64,000 nucleotides of DNA from Clostridiales bacterium (GCA_004553625.1 SFKX01000005.1:1-64000); one strand, 5' to 3'. Counted from the first letter of the stretch, positions 39,969 to 49,300 are shown. Translations and numbers: made by a program. Notes: generated from the sequence alone by a model not told the origin.

Positions 39969-41861
39969 TTATTCCAGCTCGTCCACCGCGCCGAGCCAGA
40001 GGGCGTTGGAGGCGTCGGAAGGCATCTTGTGGCCGTCTCTCGGGGAGAGGGTGAAGCCCATGACGGCGGGGCCGTCCGCGGAGGCGCTGCGCTTGAACTG
40101 CTGCACGAAGAACCTGCGGCAGTAGCTGCGCAGCCAGTGGATGAGCGTGGGCCTGTCAAACTCGCCCTCGAAGGCGATCTCGGCCAGGCGCAGGACCTTC
40201 TCGGGGCTGCCGCCGCGCATGACCATGTGCCAGAGGAAGAAATCCTGGAGGATATAGGGGCCGACGGAGTCCTCGCTCTTCTGGAGGAGCTCGCCCTCGT
40301 CGCCTATGGGCAGGAGCTCGGGCGTCACAGGGGTGTCCCAGATATCGTTGAGCGCCGCAGCCAGCTCGGCGTCCTCCGTAGTGTCTGCGATGTACTTGAC
40401 GATCGCCCGGACCATGGTCTTGGTGAGGCCGGCGTTTATATCGTAGTTGGAGATCTGGTCGCCGTTATAGGTGCACCAGCCGTCCGCCTGCTCGGAGAGG
40501 TCCTTGGTGCCGACGTCGAGGCCGTTCACCTTGTTTGCGATGTCGAGCAGCACCATCGTGCGCTCGCGCGCCTGGGCGTTCTCGAACACGACGCTGTGGT
40601 CGTTAAGGTCGTGGCCTATCGTCTCGAAATGCTTCTTGACGCTCTCGCCTATGGGTATCACGCGCAGCTCCGCGCCGAGGCGTTCTGCGATCGTTACGGC
40701 GTTGTTTTTGGTCCTGTCCGTCGTGCCGAAGCAGGGCATCGTGACGGCGACGATATTCTTTCTCGGCAGGCCGAGCCTGTCCATAGCGTGGGCGCATGCC
40801 AGCATTACGAGGGTGGAGTCCACGCCGCCGGAGACGCCGATGACGGGCCGCCAGCAGTTCGTATACTCCATGCGCTTTATGAGGCCGGTGGCCTGGATGT
40901 CCAGGCAACGCGCCGCAAACTCCGCTATGCCGTCGTCCGGCACGAAGGGCTCGCGCTTTATCCGGCGGCTGAGCTTTGTCTCGGAGGGCTTGAGCTCCCA
41001 GGCGTAGCGGGCGACGGGCGCAGCTGGCAGCGCGGCGAAGGTGGCCTCGCGCGTACGCGCGCCGCTGAGGTTAAAGATGTCTACCTCGCTTGCGGCCATT
41101 CCGGAGCCCTTCTCGCACTCGACTATGGTCTCGCCGTCGTCAACGACGAGACAGAGGCCGGAATAGCTCTTGTCCGTCGTGCTCTCGCCGGAGCCTGGCG
41201 CGGCGTACACCGTACCATAGTGCAGGCGTTTGGTCTCGTTTTCCAGCGCGCGCCTCGTCTCAAATGCGGACTGCACGCTCATAGGCTCGTCAGAGAGCTC
41301 ACAGACGACCGTCGCACCCGCAGCGCAGAGCGCAGCCGTGGGCGGCACCGGCAGACGCCTGTCCGCCGCGAACTGGACGCCGACGGCAAGCTCGCCCATG
41401 GCGTCGGCGCAGAAGAGCGCCTCGCTCTCGAGGCAGCAGTAATCGGCAAACGCCAGGTCCACTTCGATGCTCTCGCCGGGCACGAGGCTCGAAAAGACCG
41501 TGCCGCGCACGTTCCGCCGCGCCGTGAAGCCCAGCACCTCGCCGCCGCTGACCACAGCCGCAGCGCTGTAGACCGCCCCGCGCGCCCGCAGGGGCAGGCC
41601 CACGACGACGAGCATGTCGTCGCCCCGGGTGGCCTCAGCGATCCGCTTCAGGCCCTCGAGCGCCGCGTCCAGCAGGTAGCGCTGGTAATACAGATGCCCG
41701 CAGGTAGCGCCGGTTATCGCAAGCTCGGGGAACGCGAGAAGCTTCACGCCCTCTTCCCTCGCCTTTTCGACGCACTCCACTATCTTCTCCGCGTTAAACT
41801 TCGGGTCCGCCACACGCAGTTCCGGCGCGGCGGCAGCAACTTTGATAAAACCGTCTTTCAT
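39969..41861 (-). CDS. nadE: NAD+ synthase with a degenerate glutaminase domain
   Basis: A 630-residue protein of the length of glutamine-dependent NAD+ synthases, making NAD+ from deamido-NAD+. The C-terminal synthetase is intact: VSGGVDSTL (PP-loop, about 344), GTTDRTKNNA, VGTKDLSEQADGWCTYNGDQISNYDINAGLTKTMV. In the N-terminal nitrilase-fold glutaminase, Glu46 (FPELA) remains. The segment aligning with the usual GVEICEDLW reads GVQFAADRR, so the nucleophilic Cys is Ala165, and the VPKSYLPNY Lys region reads TARRNVRGT. The glutaminase is therefore probably inactive. It starts 4 bases after ltaS, in a glyS-ltaS-nadE operon. Confidence 0.95.
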   Translation of the reverse strand: MKDGFIKVAAAAPELRVADPKFNAEKIVECVEKAREEGVKLLAFPELAITGATCGHLYYQRYLLDAALEGLKRIAEATRGDDMLVVVGLPLRARGAVYSAAAVVSGGEVLGFTARRNVRGTVFSSLVPGESIEVDLAFADYCCLESEALFCADAMGELAVGVQFAADRRLPVPPTAALCAAGATVVCELSDEPMSVQSAFETRRALENETKRLHYGTVYAAPGSGESTTDKSYSGLCLVVDDGETIVECEKGSGMAASEVDIFNLSGARTREATFAALPAAPVARYAWELKPSETKLSRRIKREPFVPDDGIAEFAARCLDIQATGLIKRMEYTNCWRPVIGVSGGVDSTLVMLACAHAMDRLGLPRKNIVAVTMPCFGTTDRTKNNAVTIAERLGAELRVIPIGESVKKHFETIGHDLNDHSVVFENAQARERTMVLLDIANKVNGLDVGTKDLSEQADGWCTYNGDQISNYDINAGLTKTMVRAIVKYIADTTEDAELAAALNDIWDTPVTPELLPIGDEGELLQKSEDSVGPYILQDFFLWHMVMRGGSPEKVLRLAEIAFEGEFDRPTLIHWLRSYCRRFFVQQFKRSASADGPAVMGFTLSPRDGHKMPSDASNALWLGAVDELE

Positions 41862-41865
41862 AGCA

Positions 41866-43845
41866 TCACCCTGTATCCTTGTCTGTAACGGCGAAGATGT
41901 CCCAGAAATCCGGACCCTCGGCGCCGTAGAATGTACTGTTCATAAAGACCCGCATCGCCCTTATTATGTCCAGCTCGTCGTTCGGGAGCACCGAGAAGGG
42001 CGAATAGCACGGCTCGCCGCCCTGGGGAACGAAGAAGTTCCAGGTCCAGGCGTCCGAGATCGTGTCCACAACTGCGCACATGCTCCAATATTCGTCCAGC
42101 TCCATGCCGGCCAGCTGCAGCGTCTCAAGGCCGAGGAGCGTGGAGGAACTGTTCATCCGGCTGCCCGGCTCCGCGGGGAGCAGAGAGGGGTCGTTCGACC
42201 AGATGACGTAGTCCGTGACATAGAGCTCCGCGTAGTTTTCCAGCGTCCAATCCGCCACGTTTTCAGGCGCCATGCCCAGCTCGGAGTAGACCGTTCCGCC
42301 GCTCTCCAGCGGCATACCCGGCCTGTGGTCCCCGAAGAACACTACGATGACCGGTTCCTCCCGCTCGGAGAAGAAGTCGAGCAGCTTGCCCAGGGCCTCG
42401 GAACAGTTGGCCACGCCCTGGCTCACCGCGTTCAGGACGCCCACCGCCTCCTGGCTCAGCTCGGACTCAAAGGGAAACTCGTAGCTGTCGTATTTTTCGG
42501 CGTAAAACGGCGTGTGGTTCTCCACCGTCGCCATCCAGAGAAATACCGGCCCCTCCTCGACCTTCTGCTCGTAGAGCATGGTCGTCACATCGGCCAGGTA
42601 GTCGTCCGAGTAGTATTGCCCGGAGAGCTTCGTGTTCATGTATGACCAATAGTAGGAAGCTGCGGCGGCCTCGGGGTCTATCGCCGCAAAGTCGCCGGAG
42701 AAGAACATGTCCTGGAAGCCGAGGGCCTTATAGAGCTCCGTGCGGTTGTAGATGCCGTCGTTGAAGGTGTGGAGGTAAGCCGTATAGTAGCCAGCATCCG
42801 CGAACTGTCGGACAACGGAGTCCACCGTCAGCAGCTCGTCCTGCTCCCAGCCGTAGATCATGTCGTCAAAGGAGAAAAAGCGGGAGTTTATGCCGGTTAG
42901 GAGCTCCAGCTCTATGTTCTCCGTCCCGTAGCCCAGAGTGTGGGTGTAGAACTTGCCGGAGACGCCCTCGGCGCAGGCTCGGCGGAAGTCCGTTATCGGG
43001 TCCTCGGCGTAGCTGACGCCGGGCAGCTCAGTCACGTCGAAGAAGGACTCGCCCAGGACGAACACCACGTTGGGCTTTTCCCCTGTCTCCGTCTCTGGCA
43101 ATGCCTCTATCCATTCCCGGGCGCTTTGGAGCAGCAGCTCCTCCTCGTCCGGTTCCGGGATGGCAAGCTCCTCCTCGGCGGAGCTCACGACTATCGAGCG
43201 CCAGAGCCCGAGCAGCACGCCGCAGCGGCTGTTGTGGACTGTCTGCGGCTCTGAGCTCTCAGAGCCGGAACCGAGCGGCGCATAGAACCAGGCCTCGGCC
43301 GAGCCAGGCAGGCAGAAGAGCCCTGCAAAAAGCAGCGCCGCCGCAATGCCCGCGGCCAGGCCCTGCAAAAGACGCGGCCTGAATCGCCTCGAGGCGAAGA
43401 ACAGCCCCACCAGCACCAACAGCATGACCGCTACGGCTGCGCCGCTGGCCCAGGAGAACTTGAGCGATGCCGAATTTAGCTCCATGATACCTCCCACCTG
43501 GCCCAGGAGCCTGATGTCCTGGACGTAGAGCGGAGTGGAGGTTATGAGCATTTTGTAGTAATTTGCAAAGCTTATCCCCGCGAGGGCGAGGCTTATGAGC
43601 AGGCCGCCGGCAAAGAGGCTGCGGCACAGAAAGCCCAGAGCGCAGATGAGCAGGCCCAAAAACGCCGCCGTGGCGACGGCGCGGGGAGAAAATCCGAATA
43701 GCAGCGCCGCGGCGGCCCGGAAGCTCTGCGTAGTGATAAGCTCCGAGGCCGCGCACAGCAGCAAACCGGCGGCAAAGGCCGCGGCCGCGGAGCAGACTAT
43801 TGGATGCTCGCAGCCGGGGCCGCGCCGGGCGCCGGGAAGTTTCAT
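41866..43845 (-). CDS. LTA synthase family phosphoglycerol transferase/sulfatase
   Basis: A 659-residue membrane enzyme. Five N-terminal helices (about 15-180) precede an extracellular sulfatase-fold domain. KPNVVFVLGESFFD carries Glu266 of the metal site, LGYGTENIELELLTG carries the nucleophile Thr308, and VVFFGDHRPG supplies further ligands. Family members polymerise glycerol phosphate onto a lipid anchor or decorate glycans. Which of these applies is not decidable here. It lies 10 bases after glyS and 4 before nadE, an odd but tight arrangement. Confidence 0.9.
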   Translation of the reverse strand: MKLPGARRGPGCEHPIVCSAAAAFAAGLLLCAASELITTQSFRAAAALLFGFSPRAVATAAFLGLLICALGFLCRSLFAGGLLISLALAGISFANYYKMLITSTPLYVQDIRLLGQVGGIMELNSASLKFSWASGAAVAVMLLVLVGLFFASRRFRPRLLQGLAAGIAAALLFAGLFCLPGSAEAWFYAPLGSGSESSEPQTVHNSRCGVLLGLWRSIVVSSAEEELAIPEPDEEELLLQSAREWIEALPETETGEKPNVVFVLGESFFDVTELPGVSYAEDPITDFRRACAEGVSGKFYTHTLGYGTENIELELLTGINSRFFSFDDMIYGWEQDELLTVDSVVRQFADAGYYTAYLHTFNDGIYNRTELYKALGFQDMFFSGDFAAIDPEAAAASYYWSYMNTKLSGQYYSDDYLADVTTMLYEQKVEEGPVFLWMATVENHTPFYAEKYDSYEFPFESELSQEAVGVLNAVSQGVANCSEALGKLLDFFSEREEPVIVVFFGDHRPGMPLESGGTVYSELGMAPENVADWTLENYAELYVTDYVIWSNDPSLLPAEPGSRMNSSSTLLGLETLQLAGMELDEYWSMCAVVDTISDAWTWNFFVPQGGEPCYSPFSVLPNDELDIIRAMRVFMNSTFYGAEGPDFWDIFAVTDKDTG

Positions 43846-43855
43846 GGTATGCGCC

Positions 43856-45280
43856 TCAATAGGCGAGTCTCTCGCTCAGGTAAGAGACCAGCTCCGTGAT
43901 GGGCAGGCGCACCTGCTGCATGCTGTCCCTCTCGCGGACGGTGACGCAGTTGTCCGCGGGGGTCTCGGCGTCGCCCACCGTGGTGAAGTCCAGGGTGACG
44001 CAGAAGGGCGTACCTATCTCGTCCTGGCGGCGGTAGCGCTTGCCGATGGAACCGGTGTCGTCATAGTCGCACATGAAGTGCTTGGAGAGCTCTGCGTAGA
44101 GCTCCTTAGCGGGGCCTGCGAGGACCTCCTTCTTGGAGAGCGGCAGCACGGCGACCTTCATGGGCGCCAGCGCCGGATGCAGGTGCAGGACGACGCGGGT
44201 GTCGTTCTTCGCCGCGTCCACGACCTCCTCGTCGTAGGCGTCCGCGAGGAAGGCGAGGGTCACGCGGTCCGCGCCCAGGGAGGGCTCCACAACGTAGGGA
44301 ACGTAGCGTTCGTTCTTCTCCTGATCGAAGTAGCTGAGGTCCTGGCCGGAGTGCTCCTGGTGCTGAGTGAGGTCGTAATCCGTCCTGTCGGCCACGCCCC
44401 AGAGCTCGCCCCAGCCGAAGGGGAACAAATACTCGAAGTCCGTCGTCGCTTTGGAATAGAAGGAGAGCTCTTCCTTCTCGTGGTCACGCAGTCTCAGATT
44501 CTCCTCGTTCATGCCGAGGCCGACGAGCCAGTCGCGGCAGAAGCCGCGCCAGTAGGCGAACCACTCGAGGTCCGTCCCCGGCTCGCAGAAGAACTCGAGC
44601 TCCATCTGCTCGAACTCGCGGGTACGGAACACAAAGTTGCCCGGGGTGATCTCGTTGCGGAAGCTCTTGCCGATCTGGCAGACGCCGAAGGGAATCTTCC
44701 GGCGAGTCGTGCGCTGGATGTTGCGGAAGTTCACAAAGATGCCCTGGGCAGTTTCCGGCCGGAGATAGACCTCGCTGGCCGAGTCCTCCGTGACGCCCTG
44801 GTGGGTCTTGAACATGAGGTTAAATTTGCGTATGTCGGTAAAATCCGACTTTCCGCAGCCCGGGCAGGGTATATTATGCTCACGGATGAAGGCGACCATC
44901 TCGTCATTCGTCATGGCCTCGACGTTCGCGCCCTCGACGGGGTTTTCCTTCAGCCAGTCCTCGATGAGCTTGTCGGCTCTGTGGCGCATCTTGCAGGCCT
45001 TGCAGTCGATGAGGGGGTCGTTGAAGGTGGTGACGTGGCCGGAGGCTACCCAGACCTGCGGGTTCATGAGGATGGCCGAATCCAGGCCGACGTTGTAGGG
45101 GTTTTCCTGCACGAACTTCTTCCACCAGGCCTTTTTGACGTTGTTCTTGAGCTCCGCGCCGAGGGGGCCGTAGTCCCAGCTGTTGGCAAGACCGCCGTAG
45201 ATCTCGCTCCCGGCGTAGATAAAGCCCCGGTTCTTGCACAGGGCCACGAGCTTTTCCATCGTCTTTTCCGTGTTCTTCAT
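43856..45280 (-). CDS. glyS: Glycyl-tRNA synthetase (single-chain, class II)
   Basis: A 474-residue alpha2-type GlyRS. It begins MKNTEKTMEKLVALCKNRGF, IYAGSEIYGGLANSWDYGPLG. Class II motifs include FRNEITPGNFVFRTREFEQMELEFF (motif 2) and EPSLGADRVTLAFLADAY (motif 3). The C-terminal anticodon-binding domain has LAPMKVAVLPLSKK and SIGKRYRRQDEIGTPFCVTLD. AAGGAG lies about 12 bases upstream. Its 5' region has no T-box, unlike thrS. It leads ltaS and nadE. Confidence 0.97.
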   Translation of the reverse strand: MKNTEKTMEKLVALCKNRGFIYAGSEIYGGLANSWDYGPLGAELKNNVKKAWWKKFVQENPYNVGLDSAILMNPQVWVASGHVTTFNDPLIDCKACKMRHRADKLIEDWLKENPVEGANVEAMTNDEMVAFIREHNIPCPGCGKSDFTDIRKFNLMFKTHQGVTEDSASEVYLRPETAQGIFVNFRNIQRTTRRKIPFGVCQIGKSFRNEITPGNFVFRTREFEQMELEFFCEPGTDLEWFAYWRGFCRDWLVGLGMNEENLRLRDHEKEELSFYSKATTDFEYLFPFGWGELWGVADRTDYDLTQHQEHSGQDLSYFDQEKNERYVPYVVEPSLGADRVTLAFLADAYDEEVVDAAKNDTRVVLHLHPALAPMKVAVLPLSKKEVLAGPAKELYAELSKHFMCDYDDTGSIGKRYRRQDEIGTPFCVTLDFTTVGDAETPADNCVTVRERDSMQQVRLPITELVSYLSERLAY

Positions 45281-45325
45281 TGCTTACACTAACTCCTTTT
45301 CCCACAGATGGCTTCTGCGGAGATT

Positions 45326-45354
45326 TTGCATATGGCGCAGTTATGTGATATAAT
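45326..45354 (+). promoter_or_regulatory. Promoter of the M29 aminopeptidase gene
   Basis: TTGCAT (45326-45331), 17-base spacer, TATAAT (45349-45354), about 100 bases before the start codon. It is divergent from and overlaps the transcribed leader of glyS, so the two transcripts should have complementary 5' ends. Confidence 0.75.
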
Positions 45355-45392
45355 GCCCCGTGACGCTGTGCCGGCCGTCAGGAGCACAGTAC

Positions 45393-45421
45393 ATAATACC
45401 ACAAATAAACCCCTATATCAA
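45393..45421 (-). promoter_or_regulatory. glyS promoter
   Basis: Minus strand TTGATA (45416-45421), 17-base spacer, TATTAT (45393-45398), giving a leader of about 105 bases. Confidence 0.75.
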
Positions 45422-45455
45422 CAAAAGTTAAACATTAGATTAAGTGAGGAAAAAT

Positions 45456-46685
45456 ATGAAAAAGTCTGTTTTGAAGCAATATGCGCGGCTCATCGCGCGT
45501 ACCGGCGCGAACGTGCAGAAGGGCCAGAGCGTGCTCATCGTCGCCGGTCTGGACCAGCCAGAGTTCATCGAGCTGCTCGCCGCCGAGTGCTACAGAGCCG
45601 GGGCCTCTGAGGTCGAGGTCGAGTGGCGGCACCAGCCCCTGACCCGCCTCGCCGTAAGATACAAGTCCGCCAAAAAGCTCGGCGAGGTCAAGGCCTGGGA
45701 GGAGGAAAAGCAGAAGTGGCAGGCCGAAAACCTCCCTGCCCGCATCGTCGTCCTCAGCGAGGACCCGGACGGCCTGACGGGTATAAACCAGGCCAAGTAC
45801 GCCAAGGGTATGCAGGCCCGCTACCAAAAGCTCCGCCCCTACATCGACGCGCGCGAGAACCGCGAGCAGTGGTGCATCGCCGCCGTGCCGGGCGTCAAAT
45901 GGGCAAAGAAGGTCTTTCCCGAGCTGCCCAAGGGCCGCGCGGTGGAAAAGCTCTGGGAGGTCATCCTCTCCTGCTCCCGCGCCCTCGAGGGCGACCCGGA
46001 GGAGAACTGGCGGCTGCACAACCTTGAGCTCAAGGCCCGCGCGGACAGGCTCAACGCCATGGGCCTAGTCTCGCTCGAGTATAGATCCGCCAACGGCACG
46101 GACCTCAAGGTGGGCCTGATACCGGAAGCCCTGTTTCTCGGCGGCGCGGAGCGCTGCCCGGTAAACGGCGTCCTCTACGACCCCAACATCCCCTCTGAGG
46201 AGCTCTTCATCACCCCCAAGGCCGGCTCCGCCGAGGGTATAGTCCACGCGACCATGCCGCTGGTCTTTCAGGGCATACTCATAGAGGACTTTTGGCTGCG
46301 CTTCGAGGGCGGCAAGGTTACGGAGCTCCACGCGGAGAAGAACGAGGAGGCCCTGCGCACGCTCGTCTCCATGGACGAGGGCGCGGCCATGCTCGGCGAG
46401 TGCGCGCTCGTGCCATACGCGAGCCCGATACGAGAGAGCGGCATACTCTTCTACAACACGCTCTTTGACGAGAACGCCGCCTGCCACCTGGCTCTCGGCC
46501 GCGGCTATTCCAGCAACATCAGGGACTATGAAAACTACAGCCTCGAAGAACTGCGCGCCATGGGCGTCAACGACTCCATGGTGCATGAGGACTTCATGAT
46601 AGGCTCGGAGGATCTTTCCATAACGGGCGTCACTGCCGCCGGCGAGCGCGTCGCTATCTTCCGCGACGGCGGCTGGGCCTTCTGA
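45456..46685 (+). CDS. M29 family aminopeptidase
   Basis: A 409-residue dinuclear-metal aminopeptidase of the AmpS/PepS type. It starts MKKSVLKQYARLIARTGANVQKGQ, a family signature. Probable metal ligands occur in the second half: SMDEGAAMLGECAL (Glu), LFDENAACHLALG (His) and NDSMVHEDFMIGSEDL (His, Asp). There is no signal peptide, so it trims peptides in the cytoplasm. The ATG at 45456 has GAGGAAAAA upstream; an in-frame GTG four codons earlier is less likely. The LRR protein gene follows after 14 bases. Confidence 0.93.
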   Translation: MKKSVLKQYARLIARTGANVQKGQSVLIVAGLDQPEFIELLAAECYRAGASEVEVEWRHQPLTRLAVRYKSAKKLGEVKAWEEEKQKWQAENLPARIVVLSEDPDGLTGINQAKYAKGMQARYQKLRPYIDARENREQWCIAAVPGVKWAKKVFPELPKGRAVEKLWEVILSCSRALEGDPEENWRLHNLELKARADRLNAMGLVSLEYRSANGTDLKVGLIPEALFLGGAERCPVNGVLYDPNIPSEELFITPKAGSAEGIVHATMPLVFQGILIEDFWLRFEGGKVTELHAEKNEEALRTLVSMDEGAAMLGECALVPYASPIRESGILFYNTLFDENAACHLALGRGYSSNIRDYENYSLEELRAMGVNDSMVHEDFMIGSEDLSITGVTAAGERVAIFRDGGWAF

Positions 46686-46699
46686 ACGGGGGTATCCAC

Positions 46700-48646
46700 A
46701 TGAACAAGAGAAAAAAACATCGCATGCAGCCGGAGAAGAGGACGGTCATCCTGATCTCCGTCGGTGTGGTCATGGCCATCCTTATAATCATCGCGGCGGT
46801 GCTGCTAATGAAGGGCCGCGGCGGGGACGGCAAATATGAGGAGTACTACTCCCAGGCGATGGAGTATTATATCGACGGCGACTTTGAAAACGCCGCCGCT
46901 TCCGCAAAGAAGGCCCTGGAGGCGAAGTCCAAGGAGGAGGCCGTCATTCTCCTCTCCCGCAGCTACATGCAGCAGGGAGACAGCACCTCGGCCATCTACG
47001 TCCTTGAGAGCTGGCTCAAGACGAACTCCGGCAGCGACGCCGAGGCCCTGCTCGAGGAATACAAGAACGAGCCGGAGGACGACGAGTCGCTCAGCATAGG
47101 CGGCCAGTCGGTATCCGAGGAGACGGAGACGCTCTCGCTCTCAGGCGTAGCTCTCACGAGCGCGGACATGGAAACTCTCGCCAAACTCACGAACCTCACG
47201 GCTCTCACGCTCAACGACTGCGGCCTGAGCGACATATCCGCCGTCTCCAAGCTGACGAAGCTGCGCTCGCTCTCTTTGAACGACAACAACATAACGGACC
47301 TCTCCCCTCTCTCCGGACTCAAGGAGCTGCGTACGCTCTACCTCTCCGGAAACCCGGCAGGCAGCCTTGAGCCGCTGCACTCCCTCAGCTCCCTGACCAC
47401 CCTGGACATCCGGGGCAGAGAGATCCTGGACACCGAGCTCGAGGAACTGGAGAAAGCGCTTCCGGACTGCACCGTATTTTCCGACGAGGCCACCGTCGCC
47501 GTGAAGGAGCTCTCGCTCGGCGGCGTGGAGTTCAAGTCGGACGTTACGGAACTGGACCTCTCCAACAAGGGTATCACCGACATCTCCGTGCTCTCGGACT
47601 GCACGGCTTTGGTCAGCCTGAACCTCTCCGGCAACGGGGTCGAGGACATCTCCGCGCTCATAAATATGCCGGAGCTCGCTCGTCTGGACCTTTCGGGGAC
47701 GAAGGTCTCGAGCCTTTCTCCCATCATGACCCTGACAAAACTGCAATACCTGGACGTCTCCGGGACTGAGGTCAAGAGCCTTGCGGCCATAACCGGCCTC
47801 ACCGAGCTGACGACGCTGCGCCTGGACGGCTGCAAGCTCCAGGGCCTGGGCGCGCTCTCCGGCCTGACGAAGCTGACGGAGCTGAGCCTGCGCGGCATGG
47901 ACCTCAAGGATTCGGACCTCTCCTCGCTTGAAACGCTTACCGCTCTCAAGACCCTTGACCTCTCCGAGAATCTTGAGCTCACCGGTGCCGCAGTGGACGC
48001 GCTCAAGGAAAAGCTGCCCGGCTGCACGATAAGCGCATCCGAGGAGATCTACGGCATCAAGCTGGGCGACGCGGAGTTCGACGCAGGCGATACCTTCGTG
48101 GACGCCTCGGCCAGGAACGTGACGAGCCTTGAGAACATCTCGCGCTTCAAGTCGCTCCAGACCCTGCTGCTGAACGACAACCGCGGCATACAGCTCTCCG
48201 GCCTCGGCACTCAGACCTCGCTCACAGCGCTCGAACTCAAAAACTGCGCGCTGGACAACATCGGCGAGCTGAGAACGCTGACGGCGCTGACGAACCTCAG
48301 CCTGGACGACAACGCGATAACGGACATCTCCGCTCTCTCCGGAATGACGAAGATGAGCGAGCTGCACCTTTCGGACAACGCCTCGCTCAGAGATATATCC
48401 GCTCTCTCCGGAATGACGGAGCTCTGGTATCTGAGCCTGGACGGGACCTCCGTTTCGGACATTTCCGTCCTCTCCGGCCTCACGAAGTTGGAGACCCTGG
48501 ACCTGAGCGACAGCGCGGTCACGGACCTTTCACCGCTCCACTCGCTCACAAACCTGCGCACGCTGGATATACGCGGCTGCGACGTATCCTTCACTGAGCT
48601 GAGGCTCCTGGAACAGGCTTTGCCCGGCTGCGCTATTTATTCGTAA
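46700..48646 (+). CDS. Membrane-anchored TPR plus leucine-rich-repeat protein
   Basis: A 648-residue protein. The basic N-terminus (KRKKHRMQPEKR) and one helix (about 16-35) indicate a type II orientation with the body outside. Residues about 45-115 form TPR-like helices (YSQAMEYYIDGDFENAAASAKKALEAKSK). From about 150 to the end come internalin-type leucine-rich repeats of 21-23 residues (LTALTLNDCGLSDISAVSKLTKLRSLSL), interrupted three times by LEKALPDCTVFS-type caps (about 255, 435 and at the C-terminus), which divide it into three repeat blocks. No LPXTG is seen. Probably a surface protein-binding scaffold; ligand unknown. Confidence 0.85.
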   Translation: MNKRKKHRMQPEKRTVILISVGVVMAILIIIAAVLLMKGRGGDGKYEEYYSQAMEYYIDGDFENAAASAKKALEAKSKEEAVILLSRSYMQQGDSTSAIYVLESWLKTNSGSDAEALLEEYKNEPEDDESLSIGGQSVSEETETLSLSGVALTSADMETLAKLTNLTALTLNDCGLSDISAVSKLTKLRSLSLNDNNITDLSPLSGLKELRTLYLSGNPAGSLEPLHSLSSLTTLDIRGREILDTELEELEKALPDCTVFSDEATVAVKELSLGGVEFKSDVTELDLSNKGITDISVLSDCTALVSLNLSGNGVEDISALINMPELARLDLSGTKVSSLSPIMTLTKLQYLDVSGTEVKSLAAITGLTELTTLRLDGCKLQGLGALSGLTKLTELSLRGMDLKDSDLSSLETLTALKTLDLSENLELTGAAVDALKEKLPGCTISASEEIYGIKLGDAEFDAGDTFVDASARNVTSLENISRFKSLQTLLLNDNRGIQLSGLGTQTSLTALELKNCALDNIGELRTLTALTNLSLDDNAITDISALSGMTKMSELHLSDNASLRDISALSGMTELWYLSLDGTSVSDISVLSGLTKLETLDLSDSAVTDLSPLHSLTNLRTLDIRGCDVSFTELRLLEQALPGCAIYS

Positions 48647-48733
48647 AATTTACAAAATGCTCTTCTTTTTATGCGTCGGATATGGTAATATGAATATGGC
48701 GATACCCATATACGCAGGAAGGAGCTGAAACCA

Positions 48734-49276
48734 ATGAAGTTCACGTTTACGGAAAAGAAGATGGACGCTTCCGACGAGCTGAGAGCCTATGCTGAAAAGA
48801 AGATCGGCAAGATCGACCGGCTCTTCAAAACGGAGAGCGAGGCCTTCGTGACCTTCAGCACGGAGCGCGGCCGCTTCCGCGCCGAGGTGACCATCAAGAA
48901 CAACGGAATGTTCTACCGCGTGAGCGAGCTGACCGGCGACATGTATGCCTCTATTGACTCCGCCGTTGCGAGCATAGAGAGGCAGATCCGCAAAAACAAA
49001 ACGCGCCTTGAAAAGAGGCTGCGCGACGGTGCGATAGAGCGTGAGATCAAACCCTTCCAGATCCCCTCGGACGACACGGGGGAGGAAGAATTCAAGGTCG
49101 TGCGCAACAAGAAGTTCTATATCGCGCCTATGTCCGTCGAGGAGGCCATCCTGCAAATGAATCTGCTCGAGCACGAGTTCTTTGTTTTCAGGAACGCCGA
49201 AGCACGCGACGCATTCACCGTGGTCTACAAACGCAAGAACGGCGGCTACGGTCTTATCACGGACGATAAGGACTGA
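48734..49276 (+). CDS. hpf: Ribosome hibernation promoting factor, long form
   Basis: A 180-residue protein that dimerises 70S ribosomes into inactive 100S particles. The N-terminal S30AE domain (1-100: FTFTEKKMDASDELRAYAEKKIGKIDRLF) is joined by a charged linker to the C-terminal dimerisation domain (KVVRNKKFYIAPMSVEEAILQMNLLEHEFFVFRN). AGGAAGGAG precedes the ATG. The 87-base gap after the LRR gene holds a possible -10 (TAATAT near 48688), so separate expression is likely. A terminator follows. Confidence 0.97.
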   Translation: MKFTFTEKKMDASDELRAYAEKKIGKIDRLFKTESEAFVTFSTERGRFRAEVTIKNNGMFYRVSELTGDMYASIDSAVASIERQIRKNKTRLEKRLRDGAIEREIKPFQIPSDDTGEEEFKVVRNKKFYIAPMSVEEAILQMNLLEHEFFVFRNAEARDAFTVVYKRKNGGYGLITDDKD

Positions 49277-49300
49277 GCAAAACTGCAAATAACTATAAAA

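Noticed and set aside
40029..41888. 619-codon open frame opposite nadE
   Set aside because: Shadow of nadE; no domain, no ribosome site.
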